Below, one piece after another: positions 43,478 to 56,036 of a stretch of DNA of 64,000 nucleotides (positions within the stretch are counted from its first letter, which is position 1; the number at the start of each line of letters is the position of its first letter). Under the pieces are notes generated by a model. The model searched no databases, had not been told where the DNA came from, and worked only from the letters and a program-made list of their open reading frames with translations. The translations under genes were made by a program, and so were the position numbers. This stretch comes from Oncomelania hupensis. Lineage: Eukaryota > Mollusca > Gastropoda > Littorinimorpha > Pomatiopsidae. Location: positions 68,606,489-68,670,488 of the forward strand of contig CM072521.1 of the NCBI GenBank assembly GCA_036898135.1, in the 5' to 3' direction.

Positions 43478-44018
43478 GATCTGTAACTGTACTGCTGTAA
43501 GATCTGTAACTGAACTGCTATAAGATCTGTAACTGTACTGCTGTAAGATCTGTACCTGTACTGCTATAAGATCTGTAACTGTACTGCTATATCTGTAACT
43601 GTACTGCTATAAGATCTGTAACTGTACTGCTATAAGATCTGTAACTGTACTGTTATAAGATCTGTAACTGTACTGCTATAAGATCTGTAACTGTACTGCT
43701 ATAAGATCTGTAACTATACTGCTAGAAGATCTGTAACTGTACTGCTAGAAGATCTGTAACTGTACTGTTGTAAGATCTGTAACTGTACTGCTATAAGATC
43801 TGTAACTGTACTGCTATAAGATCTGTAACTGTACTGCTATAAGATCTGTAACTGCACTGCTAGAAGATCTGTAACTGTACTGCTGTAAGATCTGTAACTG
43901 TGCTGCTATAAGATCTGTAACTGTACTGCTATAAGATCTGTAACTAAGATCTGTAACTGTACTGCTATAAGATCTGTAACTGTACTGCTATAAGATCTGT
44001 AACTGTACTGCTATAAGA
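43478..44018. repeat. 23-bp minisatellite, about 23 copies
   Basis: Unit AGATCTGTAACTGTACTGCT plus three bases. Two units are shortened (near 43588 and 43945). Confidence 0.95.
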
Positions 44019-44678
44019 GTTGTCCTCCCTTCCCTCCTTCCTAACATTAATAATATTTTTTTTAAAAAGAAAAAAAAAAAGAAACAAAGGAATAAATATT
44101 ATTTGTCGCCATAAGCCTAAAGGTGATGTCCGTCAAGTGGTGGTAGGTTACGTGTGGCTAATGATGGGGAGTGGACAGGACGGGGCGGGATGGGATGGGG
44201 TGGAGTGTTCACGCGCTTTCCTAATTATTTATGCTAATTTGTGCAACGAGGATACGAAGTTATGCATCGGCCCATTGGTCCATAAATGAAATGTATGAAT
44301 AATCATAGCTGTTGTTGCATGGACTTGTGGGAAATCCGCGTCACCTCAATGGCGTTCCTCATGCGGCGGACTATTGTCTGTGTTTGTTTATTCATCTTCT
44401 TCCTGCTTTATCCTTTCATCTACTCCATCAGGCCAGTCTATTCTTGGTGTCGTATTCACAAACAATTCTTACTTCTTTTCTTCATACTTTTGTGGGGTGT
44501 CTCTTGTTTCTTTTTACTGTTGTCGTCGTCGCCGTCGTCGTTGCTACTTTCTGTTTGTTTCTGTGAGAATAACAATGGCTGTGCAATTACCGTGTCCTTT
44601 ACTGAGTTACTGTCAGGGACGCCAAGCTTAATGCACAGTGCAACCCAATATAAGTCAAAATCTGTTTTGCAGTCAGTA

Positions 44679-44789
<111 letters not shown>

Positions 44790-45237
44790 CGTTCCCTCCG
44801 GAAATAGCCAGAAGGTTGATGGGATAGGTCGGGCAAGTAAAATTCAGTATTAGATCTCTGTGACAAAAACGTCAATGTTTTTTGTTTTTGGTTGGATGAT
44901 TCCATTTGTAACCTAAGGAAAAGATTAATTGTTGGCATTTTCTCATTGTGTCCGTAGGATATATTCAATTGGTTTGGGAGAGAAATTAAAGACAGCTTGA
45001 CTTGTTAGGATGACGTAGGACTAAATTTATGTCAGAAAAGTATGACAACCTGTGGTGTTATTTTGGACCACAGATGACAGATGATCATACTTTGTTGTCT
45101 CGTCTTGATGTTTATTAATTTGTTATGATCCCACTCAAACTTTGTGACGTTGACCTGGTATATGTCCATTAATTGTAAATCTTTCTTCAATTCAAATTTA
45201 CCGCACTTGTCCCTTTCCCCAGCGCACTCCCGTCTCA

Positions 45238-45238
45238 C

Positions 45239-45269
<31 letters not shown>

Positions 45270-45277
45270 CGTCTCAC

Positions 45278-45315
<38 letters not shown>

Positions 45316-45322
45316 CGACGAC

Positions 45323-45398
<76 letters not shown>

Positions 45399-45724
45399 TA
45401 CATTTATTTGGCGCCATTTACTCCTGACTATTGTAGCATGCTAGGTGCATTCCAGGGGGAGATGTGAAACAGTAAACTAATTGTGGAAAAGGCGGCCATT
45501 AATAGACGAGACATGCGCAGTAACTTGATTATTTTGCTTGACAACTTCTTTAGATTTATATTGAGGTACAACTTTATTTGGGATGTTAAATGTTTGGAGA
45601 CTGCAGTCTAATCTTCCAATCTGGCCCTGAAAATAGAAGAAGTGCATGAAATAGTTCTCTAGATGTTAGAAAATATTAGACTATAGTGAACAGAATGTAG
45701 AACAACAAGCAGCTTATTCCACAG

Positions 45725-45790
<66 letters not shown>
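45238..45790. repeat. (GAT)n and (AAT)n microsatellites
   Basis: (GAT)n at 45238-45398 with two short interruptions, one of them a repeat of the flank CGTCTCAC, and (AAT)n at 45727-45790. Confidence 0.95.
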
Positions 45791-45885
45791 TATCGTGCAG
45801 ACGCTTTTGGTCATAGAGCTCCAAAAGCGGTGATATGTACATGTAGGACTACTTAATACAGTGTCATTGGGTGCTCTTCCATCAT

Positions 45886-45930
45886 TCAAACGCGTGGTGT
45901 AAAGGCAGGGAGATCGCTGTTCTAAGATAG
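45886..45930 (-). repeat. Inverted partial copy of SINE-A 3' sequence
   Basis: GTGGTGTAAAGGCAGGGAGA matches the complement of 46670-46695, placing a second, opposite SINE-A tail fragment about 750 bp upstream. Confidence 0.6.
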
Positions 45931-46434
45931 TGGGAGAGCAGTAGTACTATGCTGAACAGCGCAAGGACATGACGCAAGTTGGGTGCCTGTAGCTCAATAT
46001 CAAAGCGGCAAGTAGCACACAGACTTGTGTATGAGAGAAAGAGGTTTCTACCTTAGCCTGCCGCTGGACCTAAAGCAATAACCATGTAATGTAATGTAAC
46101 CTAAGCCTGTGTGATATGTACCACTTTGATAAGAGAATCCGCCATACAGGCACCCAGCCTGGGTAATGCCCTTGTGCAACACAGTGTCCGCAGATTTTTA
46201 AAAAAAGTAAAATGAAAGTCCCCGGACACAGATGTCTGCAGCTTGCATTGAGGCAGCCCTAGTTTGAGGGTTGAGTGCAACATCCTGCAGTACAAGCAGG
46301 CAGGAAGATGATTGACATGTTGTAGAGAGCGTTCCGCTAACGCGGCGCCTAGAATAGACCGACACATCAAAATAATGATGATGAATTGTGCTGGTACCTC
46401 GCCTAACAACACCCTTCTCTCAAATCGTGCTGCT

Positions 46435-46815
46435 AGGGGTGGCCTCGTGGCGCAGTGGAATAATCGCCGGTTTCCTATGCCGAAGATCGCGGGTTCCATT
46501 ACCGTAAGGGGCGAAATTATGTGACTTATGTGAAGCACGAGACTATTGAGGTCACCGAGGGTTTTCACCGGGTACTCCGGTTTCCTCCCTCCCTTCAATA
46601 ATGGTATTGAATGCAGTCAAAATAAAAAATTTAAAATTCCAAATTCGATTTCCTTTTCGTCTTCTAATAGCGATCTCCCTGCCTTTACACCACATGTTTG
46701 AGTGATAGATGCGTGTTTGTTGTGTGCGAGAATGGGTGCTATATGTGAGCGTGTATGTTGTTGGTACAGATTGCCGCGCTTTGAGCCTGATTGATGATTT
46801 GGGGGAAAACGTGAA
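46435..46815 (+). mobile_element. SINE-A, copy 1 (tRNA-like head, conserved central motif)
   Basis: The head GTGGCGCAGTGGAATAATCG resembles box A and GCGGGTTCCATTACC a decayed box B. The body contains GAGGTCACCGAGGG and CGGGTACTCCGGTTTCCTCC, a motif type I recall from widely shared metazoan SINE domains such as Nin-DC. The tail is AT-rich, followed by TTCGTCTTCTAATAGCGATC. The homology with copy 2 (62617 onwards) extends to TTTGAGCCTGATTG at 46781. Confidence 0.75.
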
Positions 46816-46844
46816 TATAGCATCCAGTATTATTATTATTTACC

Positions 46845-47605
46845 CCTATAACACACTTCTCACACATTGTGCTGATAGCCCTTATAACACACTTCTCAAA
46901 TATTGTGCTGATAGCCCTTATAACACACTTCTCACACATTGTGCTGATAGCCCTTATAACACATTTCTCACATATTGTGCTGATAGTCCTTATAACACAC
47001 TTTTCACACATTGTGCTGATAGCCCTTATAACACACTTCTCACTTATTGTGCTGATTGCCATTATAACACACTTCTCACATATTGTGCTGATAGCCCTTA
47101 TAACACACTTCTCACATACTGTGCTGATAGCCCTTATAACACACTTCTCACACATTGTGCTGATAGCCCTTATAACACACTTCTCACACATTGTGCTGAT
47201 AGCCCTTATAACACACTTCTCACATATTGTGCTGATAGCCCTTATAAAACACTTCTCACATATTGTGCTGATAGCCATTATAACACACTTATCAAATATT
47301 GTGCTGATAGCCCTTATAACACACTTCTCACACATTGTGCTGATAGCATCTATAACACACTTCTCACACATTGTGCTATAGCCCCTATAACACACTTCTC
47401 AAATATTGTGCTGATAGCCATTATAACACACTTCTCAAATATTGTGCTGATAGCCCTTATAACACACTTCTCACACATTGTGCTATAGCCCCTATAACAC
47501 ACTTCTCACACATTGTGCTGATAGCACCTATAACACACTTCTCACGCATTTTGCTGATAGCATCTATAACACACTTCTCACACATTGCGCATATAGCCCC
47601 TCTCA
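46845..47605. repeat. 36-bp minisatellite, about 21 copies
   Basis: Unit core CACTTCTCACACATTGTGCT followed by GATAGCCCTTATAACA. The unit is a multiple of three, which keeps several frames open on both strands. A few 35-bp units (missing one base, e.g. at 47379) shift the frames. Confidence 0.95.
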
Positions 47606-47633
47606 ACATTTTCTTTTAGCCAAAAAAATAAAC

Positions 47634-48286
47634 ACTGTAAGCACATTGGCTCGTACAACGCCTGCCATTCCTTGTACTACACTGTATGCACATTGGCTTG
47701 TACAACGCCTGCCATCCCTTGTACTACACTGTATGCACATTGGCTTGTACAACGCCTGCCATCCCTTGTACTACACTGTATGCACATTGGCTTGTACAAC
47801 GCCTGCCATCCCTTGTACTACACTGTAAGCACATTGGCTCGTACAACGCCTGCCATTCCTTGTACTACACTGTATGCACATTGGCTTGTACAACGCCTGC
47901 CATCCCTTGTACTACACTGTATGCACATTGGCTCGTACAACGCCTGCCATCCCTTGTACTACACTGTATGCACATTGGCTTGTACAACGCCTGTCATCCC
48001 TTGTACTACACTGTATGCACATTGGCTTGTACAACGCCTGCCATCCCTTGTACTACACCGTATGAACATTGGCTCGTACAACGCCTGCCATCCCTTGTAC
48101 TACACTGTATGCACATTGGCTTGTACAACGCCTGCCATCCCTTGTACTACACTGTATGCACATTGGCTTGTACAACGCATGCCATCCCTTGTACTACACT
48201 GTATGCACATTGGCTTGTACAACGCCTGCCATCCTTGTACTACACTGTATGCACATTGGCTTGTACAACGCCTGCCATCCTTGTAC
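47634..48286. repeat. 47-bp minisatellite, about 14 copies
   Basis: Unit core GCACATTGGCTTGTACAACG followed by CCTGCCATCCCTTGTACTACAC. Very homogeneous, so probably recently amplified. Directly adjoins the previous array. Confidence 0.95.
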
Positions 48287-48379
48287 CCAACAAAGAAACA
48301 TACACCTATACTATGGTTTACTCTGTCTCCTGTTCTTATTTACACAAATCCATTTCCAAGCTTACATACATACAGAGAG

Positions 48380-48535
48380 CCACACGCAAACATAGGTACA
48401 CGCACACACAGATACGCACACACACGCATACTCACGCACTCATACATACACACGTACGCACGCACGAACACACAGATGCATTCACTCACACACACACACA
48501 CACACACACGCATCACACACACATATATCTGCACA
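48380..48535. repeat. Degenerate (CA)n tract
   Basis: CA-rich sequence with CG and TA steps, then pure (CA)n at 48487-48510. Confidence 0.85.
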
Positions 48536-48813
48536 CACTATAAAGTACCCGTATGTTCTGAGCTTTATGCAAGTCTAAGACCAATGCGCGAACGAATTTG
48601 GCACCGTAAGCAGATCACGTGCAGTCTCCTGCCGCGCACAAAATAGTGCCTGGGACTTCATAGCATTAACTTAGTGCACGCTTGCCAGGTCATCGCGGTT
48701 AATTTGTAGAGTGTAATGAGTTGAGGATGGGGAGAGGGGTGAGGAGTATGTGGGGGTGAGGGAGTAGGGCTGAGGGGTGTGGTATCAGTGCGGATAACAT
48801 CTCGCTACATGTA

Positions 48814-49031
48814 TCATATTGATATTGTATGGTGCAGTGTGGTGATTGTTGATATTGTATGGTGCAGTGGGATGATTGTTGATATTGTATGGTGCAGTGT
48901 GGTGATTGTTGATATTGTATGGTGCAGTTTGGTGATTGTTGATATTATATGGTGCAGTTTGGTGATTGTTGATATTGTATGGTGCAATTTGGTGATTGTT
49001 GATATTGTATGGTGCAGTTTGGTGGTTGTTG
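48814..49031. repeat. 30-bp minisatellite, seven copies
   Basis: Unit core GATATTGTATGGTGCAGTTT followed by GGTGATTGTT. Confidence 0.93.
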
Positions 49032-49149
49032 AGGGGGTGTTTGTGTTTGTGTGTGCGTGCGTGCAGGCGTACTAATGAGTGCACGTGTACCGCCTGTTAC
49101 AGGGCAGTCAGTTGCGCCCATCAACTCTATCCGTTACCTCCTTCCTGTT

Positions 49150-49211
49150 AGTCAGCGCTGCACACTGTTGTCTCTGCTTCAACTTCCACACTAGACCACT
49201 GTAACGCCTTT

Positions 49212-49262
<51 letters not shown>

Positions 49263-49545
49263 TATTTTATAGTTGCAATTAGTTCCTGTTAAAAAGGCTG
49301 CAGTATATGCAGAACAACGCTGCTTGGCTCACACGTTCATGTACCAACATCAAATCGCGTTATCTCTCTTCTGAATTCATTGCACTGGCTTTCCAGTGAG
49401 CACAGGAGTATACACAATGGTCAGCATGTGTGTTTCAATGCTGTCACTGTGATACTTCATATCTGTCTGATGTTGTCCAGGTCAACACAACATCAAGAAA
49501 TCTCCGTTCATCACTTCTCATGATGTGCGATGCCATACGGCAGTG
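49150..49545 (+). pseudogene. LINE ORF2 C-terminal remnant (Jockey/CR1-like)
   Basis: Conceptual translation across frames gives LQYMQNNAAWLTRSC near 49306 and a later stretch resembling the SRNLRSS motif near 49495. Both correspond to the LQxxQNAAARL ... SRxLRS region after RT in many animal LINEs. The fragment is split by (TTTA)n at 49211-49262 and carries stops. Confidence 0.45.
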
Positions 49546-49561
49546 AATGGGTACTAGCGGT

Positions 49562-49674
49562 ACTGGCTTTACACTGAGCGAAGCCATGAGGATTGATGAG
49601 GACCTGGTTAAACGATCATCTGTGGTGCCCCAACGATTTCCGAGTTACGGGATAGGATAGGATAGGATAGGATA
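49562..49674 (+). mobile_element. RTE-like LINE 3' fragment, copy I
   Basis: About 110 bp: ACACTGAGCGAAGCCATGAG to the GGATA tail, with a small internal deletion. Confidence 0.85.
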
Positions 49675-49772
49675 CCAGCTGTATTGGCGGTGGGTTGACT
49701 TGGCAATCAAACAGTTGGTATCACAAGTGCAGCATGGACAGATAATCTAGTACATGTAGTATTTAAGACTCA

Positions 49773-50711
49773 CGTCAAGGATGCCTACTCTCTCCAACAC
49801 TCTGGACGCATCATGTCAGATGCCCTTGCAGATCACAAAGGCATAGTCAGCATAGGGGGTAGAGCAATCTCCAAACTCCGTTTTGCGGATAACATTGATG
49901 GATTGGCTGGAGAGGAACAAACAGTTAGTTCAGAGGCTTGACACCACTTCCAGAGCCTTTGGAATGGAAATGAGTGCAGAGAAGACCAAAATGATGACAA
50001 ACAACACCAATGGCATCAACACGGACATCAAAATCCAAGGCCAATCCCTCAACACAGTGCATAGCTTCAAATATTTAGGAACCATTAGGTATCAGACAGT
50101 GGGTCCCGACAGGAAGTCCTCTCCAGGATCGAACAAACAACTGCTGAACTGACAAGGTTGAAGCCCATTTGGAAATAATGACCCATCAATCTATATTCCA
50201 AGGTAAGGATGCTGCGCTCCCTTGTAATCTCCATCTTCCTGTGCGCTTGTTAAACATGGACCCTATTAGCAAACCTACAACGAAGAATACAAAGCATGGA
50301 GCTGAGGTGCTACAGAAAACTTCTGGGCATAGCTCATCACCAACAACGAAGTCCAACTGACCATCACACAAGCCATTGGACAACACGATGACCTGCTCAC
50401 AGTGGTGAAGAAACGGAAACTCCGATGGTATGACGACGTCACCAGAGAGCATCAGGCCTTGCAAAGACCATCCTGCGAGGCACGGTGCAAGGAGGCAGAA
50501 GATGAGGTAGATAGGAAAAGAGTTGGGAGGACAAAACTCGAGAATGGACTGGCTGAACGAAGCCATGAGGGTTGCTGAGGACAGAGAACGATGGAGTACG
50601 CTGGTTAAACGATCATCTGTGGTGCTCCAACGACTTTCGAGTTACGGTATAGGATAGGATAGGATAGGATAGGATAGGATAGGATAGGATAGGATAGGAT
50701 AGGATAGGATA
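49773..50711 (+). mobile_element. RTE-like LINE 3' fragment, copy J
   Basis: Collinear with 30882-31808 from CGTCAAGGATGCCTACTCTC to a long (GGATA)n tail (50650-50710). Multiple indels and stops; the catalytic ADD region reads FADNIDGL. It lies only 100 bp downstream of copy I. Confidence 0.9.
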
Positions 50712-50743
50712 CGATTTATTGGTCTTATAAAGCTCGTTGTCCG

Positions 50744-51377
50744 CTCCAGAGCGGCTGACGGCTGTGGTCAGTACAGGACCTCACTCGCCATTGAGAGCGG
50801 CTGACGGCTGTGGTCAGTACAGGACCTCACTCGCCATTGAGAGGGCTGACGGCTGTGGTCAGTACAGGACCTCACTCGCCATTGAGAGCGGCTGACGGCT
50901 GTGGTCAGTACAGGACCTCACTCGCCATTGACGGCTGTGGTCAGTACAGGATCTCACTCACCATTGACGGCTGTGGTCAGTACAGGAGCTCACTCGCCAT
51001 TGACGGCTGTGGTCAGTACAGGACCTCACTCGCCATTGAGAGCGGCTGACGGCTGTGGTCAGTACAGGACCTCACTCGCCATTGACGGCTGTGGTCAGTA
51101 CAGGACCTCACTCTCCAGAGCGGCTGACGGCTGTGGTCAGTACAGGACCTCACTCGCCATTGACGGCTGTGGTCAGTACAGGACCTCACTCGCCATTGAC
51201 GGCTGTGGTCAGTACAGGACCTCACTCGCCATTGACGGCTGTGGTCAGTACAGGACCTCACTCGCCATTGACGGCTGTGGTCAGTACAGGACCTCACTCG
51301 CCATTGACGGCTGTGGTCAGTACAGGACCTCACTCGCCATTGACGGCTGTGGTCAGTACAGGACCTCACTCGCCATT
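50744..51377. repeat. 36-bp minisatellite with longer variants
   Basis: Core TGACGGCTGTGGTCAGTACA then GGACCTCACTCGCCAT. Some units carry an additional ~10-bp TGAGAGCGGC step, mostly in the left half. The right end is seven or more uniform 36-bp units. Frames stay open on both strands because of the 36-bp period. Confidence 0.95.
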
Positions 51378-51957
51378 CCAGGCGCTGACTTGCTGCCCTA
51401 GGCGCATCGTGCAACGCCCATGTCAACTGGGCGACAGGGGGTGGGAAGAGAGGGGAGGGACCTAGTGCTTACTGGGTGACAGGTGTCACTGGCACTCATC
51501 CTTCTAAGGCACGGGCTTCAGGACCTTTAAAGTCCATGCGATGGAACGTGTGTGTGCTCAGTCTAGACCTCGGTTGATACTCTCATCCGAAGGAGAGGTG
51601 TCCTGATACATGATAAGCTTCATTCTCAAGTTATTTTTTCTTCGCTCTCTTGTTGGATCGTTTTGCATGCACTGGACACTTCGGAATTGCACACCAGCGG
51701 CCTACCACCACGCTAATAGGCCACCCTGCTGTCCACGGTATACAGAGCCATGCAGGCATTGAGAGGGTTAGGTGAAGTGCAGGCTGGGTAGAGCCTGCAG
51801 ACAGATCAAGGGAAGAATGGGGGCGGACGGCAGGATATGGGTTAACCGGAAGCCGAGAAGGACTGAGCTATTGTGGATAGTGTCTGTTTTTAGCAACAGC
51901 GCGCCACGGAGCCAGCGAGCGACGCGTGTTGCATACAGCAAGCGTTTCACTTGTATT
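51378..51957. other. Intergenic DNA
   Basis: No gene recognised. GC content is somewhat raised. Confidence 0.45.
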
Positions 51958-52127
51958 GTAACACTGTCTTCCTGCTGTACAAATAACGTCCTTCCTCTCA
52001 CGGTTATAATAATATCCTTATCCTTGTGGCCGTTATCCTTGTGTAACACTGTCTTCCTGCTGTACAAATAACGTCCTTCCTCTCACGGTTATAATAATAT
52101 CCTTATCCTTGTGGCCGCGTGGCTTAA
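51958..52127. repeat. 85-bp tandem duplication
   Basis: GTAACACTGTCTTCCTGCTG starts at 51958 and again at 52043, and the rest of each unit is nearly identical. Confidence 0.93.
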
Positions 52128-52370
52128 GGCGGGACTAACTTGCCTTGGCCGCAGTCTAGAAGCCAATGGCGCTTGTCAGGCGTGGGATGGATTCCGTCCC
52201 TGGACGTTATGTCCCTCCCAATATTAGTTACTTTCGACTCGGGCAACGTCTCGGGGGTTTTATGCCGGGTACTCCGGTTTGCTCCCCCAGCAAAATTTCC
52301 AAAACACAACTAATATTTGGGAGGTTGGGTTTGGGCGCGCCACAGGCTGTGACTACGCCTTCCCCACGGG
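52110..52370 (+). mobile_element. SINE-A-like element, divergent head
   Basis: The head GTGGCCGCGTGGCTTAAGG and the shared central motif CGGGTACTCCGGTTT with CTCCC nearby (52267-52290) relate it to SINE-A, although the rest differs. A tRNA-like box B is not clear. Confidence 0.45.
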
Positions 52371-52466
52371 AGGCGGCCCAGAATTTCCTCATAAAAGGGA
52401 CAATAAAGTGTCAAAAATTCACATGTCAAATTTCATTCTGTCCCTTTCTTACTTCTGTCGTTCTTT

Positions 52467-52592
52467 CGTTCTTTCTTTCTTTCTTCTTCTTCTTCTTTCT
52501 TTCTTTCTTCTTCTTTCTTTCTTTCTTCTTCTTCTTCTTCTTCTTCTTCTTCTTCTTCTTCTTCTTCTTCTTCTTCTTCTTCTTCTTCTTTC
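52467..52592. repeat. (TTTC)n/(TTC)n microsatellite
   Basis: A mixed TTTC/TTC section is followed by a pure TTC run of about 65 bp. Confidence 0.95.
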
Positions 52593-52829
52593 GTCTCTCT
52601 CTCTAACGGAACAAGTCGTACTGTAGGTACATCCCTTTTCTCAAGGCCAGCTTCCTGTAAGCGGTACCTACCTCCTCTCTCACGCTGCATTAGCTATGAA
52701 TGGCACTCAACCAATCCCAGGTGGAGGCTTGTCATCAGATTTGACCTAAATTATCTCTTCTTTTTTCCTATCGAGCTTTCCCCGTTAAAAACAAAAATAA
52801 TTCCAAGAAATTTATCATCCGACGCATTG

Positions 52830-53046
52830 TTGTTTGGGAGATCTGGTGACCTATGGGCTTGGTACAATCGGCGCGGGATACAACATGACCTCCGATGTTG
52901 CTTTGATGGGCCACATTTGAACGGGAAATAACCCTGTAAAAGTGTGACACTAATGTAGCGAGCGCCACGTTGCGGGATAGTTACAGCTAAGTGGACCACT
53001 TTACCTCACAGTCAGCTGTTGTAACCACTGGGCTGCTGCACCGCGC
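52830..53046 (-). mobile_element. Possible degenerate tRNA-derived SINE
   Basis: The minus strand starts with GGTGCAGCAGCCCAGTGGTT and ACAACAGCTGACTGTGAGG, resembling box A and the anticodon arm of a SINE head. The box B region is unclear and no second copy is in the window. Confidence 0.3.
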
Positions 53047-53221
53047 ACCATTCCTAAGGGGTGCTATCAAAACAGCGCAAGCTTAAAAAGACGCCGGCAC
53101 AGCTATTCTTGGCACCGCAGTTATTTCCCTTTCCTCCATTTCCGGTTTGGTCTACCTGTTGTCACGCTGCTCCTCTCCACTTTCCCTTCTCACTCCCTCC
53201 CCCCTTCCTCTTTCTGCTTCC

Positions 53222-53556
53222 CTACCTCTGTCTGTCTGTACTCTGTCACTGTTCTCTCTGTCTGTCTGTACTCTGTCACTGTTCTCTCTGTCTGTCTGTA
53301 CTCTGTCACTGTTCTCTCTGTCTGTCTGTACTCTGTCACTGTTCTCTCTGTCTGTCTGTACTCTGTCACTGTTCTCTCTGTCTGTCTGTACTCTGTCACT
53401 GTTCTCTCTGTCTGTCTGTACTCTGTCACTGTTCTCTCTGTCTGTACTCTGTTACTGTTCTGTCTGTACTCTGTCACTGTTCTCTCTGTCTGTCTGTACT
53501 CTGTCACTGTTCTCTCTGTCTGTCTGTACTCTGTCACTGTTCTCTCTGTCTCTATT
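53222..53556. repeat. 30-bp minisatellite, about 11 copies
   Basis: Unit core CTGTACTCTGTCACTGTTCT plus CTCTGTCTGT. One shortened pair lies near 53440-53470. Confidence 0.95.
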
Positions 53557-53593
53557 TCTCTGTCATTTCATCTCCGTGTACAAATGCATTCCA

Positions 53594-53891
<298 letters not shown>

Positions 53892-53979
53892 GTACATGTG
53901 TGTGCCCTGAATAAATGTGTGTAAGTGGACATATGCGTGCGGCAAATGATCTCATATATACAAGTTAAATAGATACCCT

Positions 53980-54650
53980 ATGACCAGTAATTCTGTTGTA
54001 AGTTGCTGTCGTTACTGGTTTAAGTTATTACAAATGGACGCTTGTAGATTACCTAAGAAAGCGTACAGCTTGTTGTATGAATTGGATAATAGAGGGAAAA
54101 AGACGTGTGTGATGAACGTAGCAGTATGTATGTTTCAGTTTGGATTCGGGTGTGTGTGGATGTATCAGAGCGTGAGTAATGTGAAATGGTTTCTGCCTGT
54201 TTTTATAGATAGACTGGAGATGGCAAGAAGGTAATTTGAAATTGGAAATGGATTGATATCTTCAGTATTAAGTGACTAAGTTCCGATTTGGTATTTCTGA
54301 TTTGGCTTTTCATTTTTATAGATATCGCAGTTGCATACCCGAAAACAAACTGTGCAAATTATGTAATCAAACGGTTGTCCTTATTTCGATGATTTATATA
54401 GAAAATATTTGGCCTCAAAATACTATAGAACCCCAAATGCATTCAGTCTTTATTATTATCATCAAACAATGGCAATGTCGTAAGAAGACAGAGAAACTAT
54501 TTTGTCGTGATGTATGTATGTTTTGAAGATTTGAGATACTTTATTGTTCGATATAAGTTTGACTTAACTGCTGTTGTAGTATGATGTTTTGTGAATATGT
54601 TGCACACACCCTTTAAAGGAGGCTAGGTCCTTTATTGAATAAATATTCAT
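53980..54650 (+). pseudogene. CR1-like LINE C-terminal and 3'-end remnant
   Basis: The frame 53980-54234 includes YWFKLLQMDACRLPKKAYSL and LDNRGKKTCVMNVAVCMFQF. This resembles the region behind RT in CR1-like mollusc LINEs (pattern RYWLKLLxMxxxRxPKKAY ... LDxxGKxTWAxNV), with Cys in place of the usual Trp. It decays after 54234. TTTAAAGGAGGCTAGGTCCT then TTTATTGAATAAATA near 54610-54645 looks like the family's 3' end, followed by a CT microsatellite (54652-54712). Placement is from memory of the family pattern. Confidence 0.5.
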
Positions 54651-54712
54651 TTTCTCTCTCTGTCTCTGTCTCTCTGTCTCTGTCTCTCTGTCTCTCTCTC
54701 TCTCTCTCTCTC

Positions 54713-55211
54713 CCTCATCTTCTCCGCCTCCCTCTCTAGCTCTCTCTGTCTTGTAGCACTGTGGGCGTTGCAGCGGTACGCGTGGCGTAGTGAAGATGAT
54801 GTTACGGTCTAAGGTAGAGCGGCGAGTTCAGACGGTGCTCCAGCATTGTTCACCTTGCTGCTCTCACAAGGCGGCTTTCTGGCACCATGTTCACCTGTGT
54901 CAGTGCTTACACACTCAGTGCAGTCTTACTCTTCACACAATGACGTGGCACAGCGTTAGTGCTTGGCTAGTTTAGGTTTTAGATTGATGGTCCCTGTTTT
55001 GTTTTCACCTTGGATGTGGGCGTATTTGAAGCGCTATTCTTTGGTAGCCTACTGTGGTCAGTTGAGATAACGGAGAGGGATTATGATACTTCAGTCATAC
55101 GGTTAGTACGTTATAATGTGTGCCTTTGGTTGTGTTCATTTGATGCAGCAGGCCTACTACGCAGCTTTGGAACAATGATTATAGTCACGCGCTTTCATTG
55201 CTTAGATTGAG
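54713..55211. other. Intergenic DNA
   Basis: No gene recognised; small open frames here lack any family signature. Confidence 0.45.
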
Positions 55212-55342
55212 TGTTTGATACTTGAAAGCGTGGTGTTGGTAGGTTTATGTTGTGTTTGATTCTTGAAAGCGTGGTGTTGGAAGGTTTTGCTGTGTTTGAT
55301 ACTTGAGAACATGGTGTTGGTAGGTTTATGTTGTGTTTGCGG
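55212..55342. repeat. ~53-bp repeat, three copies
   Basis: Units begin GTGTTTGATACTTGAAAGCG with minor variants. Confidence 0.85.
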
Positions 55343-55734
55343 TGTATGGTTTACTGCTAATAGTAGGCCTTCTTAGAACACATTTCTCTGCTACTTCATT
55401 TCGGTGTTTTGATTGAGCCTTTCTGTGGCCATGGTTACTGATAATAGTTTTGCACTGCTGTGAAAGTGTGTAGCGTGTAGAGGTAGGTTTATCCAAATAT
55501 TACCCTCTGTATCGTGTTCTAATGTGACGACAGTCACATTTCCCAACTAAACACATTGTCTAAAACAAACACACATAAACATATACACACACGCACACAC
55601 ACATACATGGACGCACTCGCACGTACACACACACACACACACACGCACACATTCACACGCGCACGTCACATTTCACTCACCTTTACATAAATCATGCACT
55701 TACACTGACGTGTGGATAGGATTTTTTGACCGAC

Positions 55735-55998
55735 TTGATTACATAATACTTTACAGACATATGTTTACACAATACTTTACCGATGTATTTAGACGATACT
55801 TTACAATTGTGTTTATATAAAATTGGACAGATGTAATTACATATTACTTTACAGGTATTTACATAATGCTTTACAGACGTGGTTACGTAATATCTACAGT
55901 TCTGTTTACACATACTTTACGAACGGGTTTGCATAATACTATACAGACGTGTTTACATAATACTTTACAGACGTGTTTACATAATACTTCACATGTAT
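55735..55998. repeat. Degenerate ~25-bp minisatellite
   Basis: About ten diverged units of TTTACATAATACTTTACAGA. Preceded by a (CA)n-rich stretch (55570-55660). Confidence 0.85.
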
Positions 55999-56036
55999 TT
56001 GTGGGTTTAAATGCTGGTTTGCCTCTACAGAAAGCC

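Noticed and set aside
45032..45467. Poly-Ile and poly-Met ORFs
   Set aside because: Translation of the (GAT)n microsatellite.
46709..48646. Long overlapping ORFs on both strands (up to 324 residues)
   Set aside because: All lie on the 36-bp and 47-bp minisatellites and translate their units.
50810..51465. Repeat-protein ORFs on both strands
   Set aside because: Consequence of a 36-bp unit without stops.
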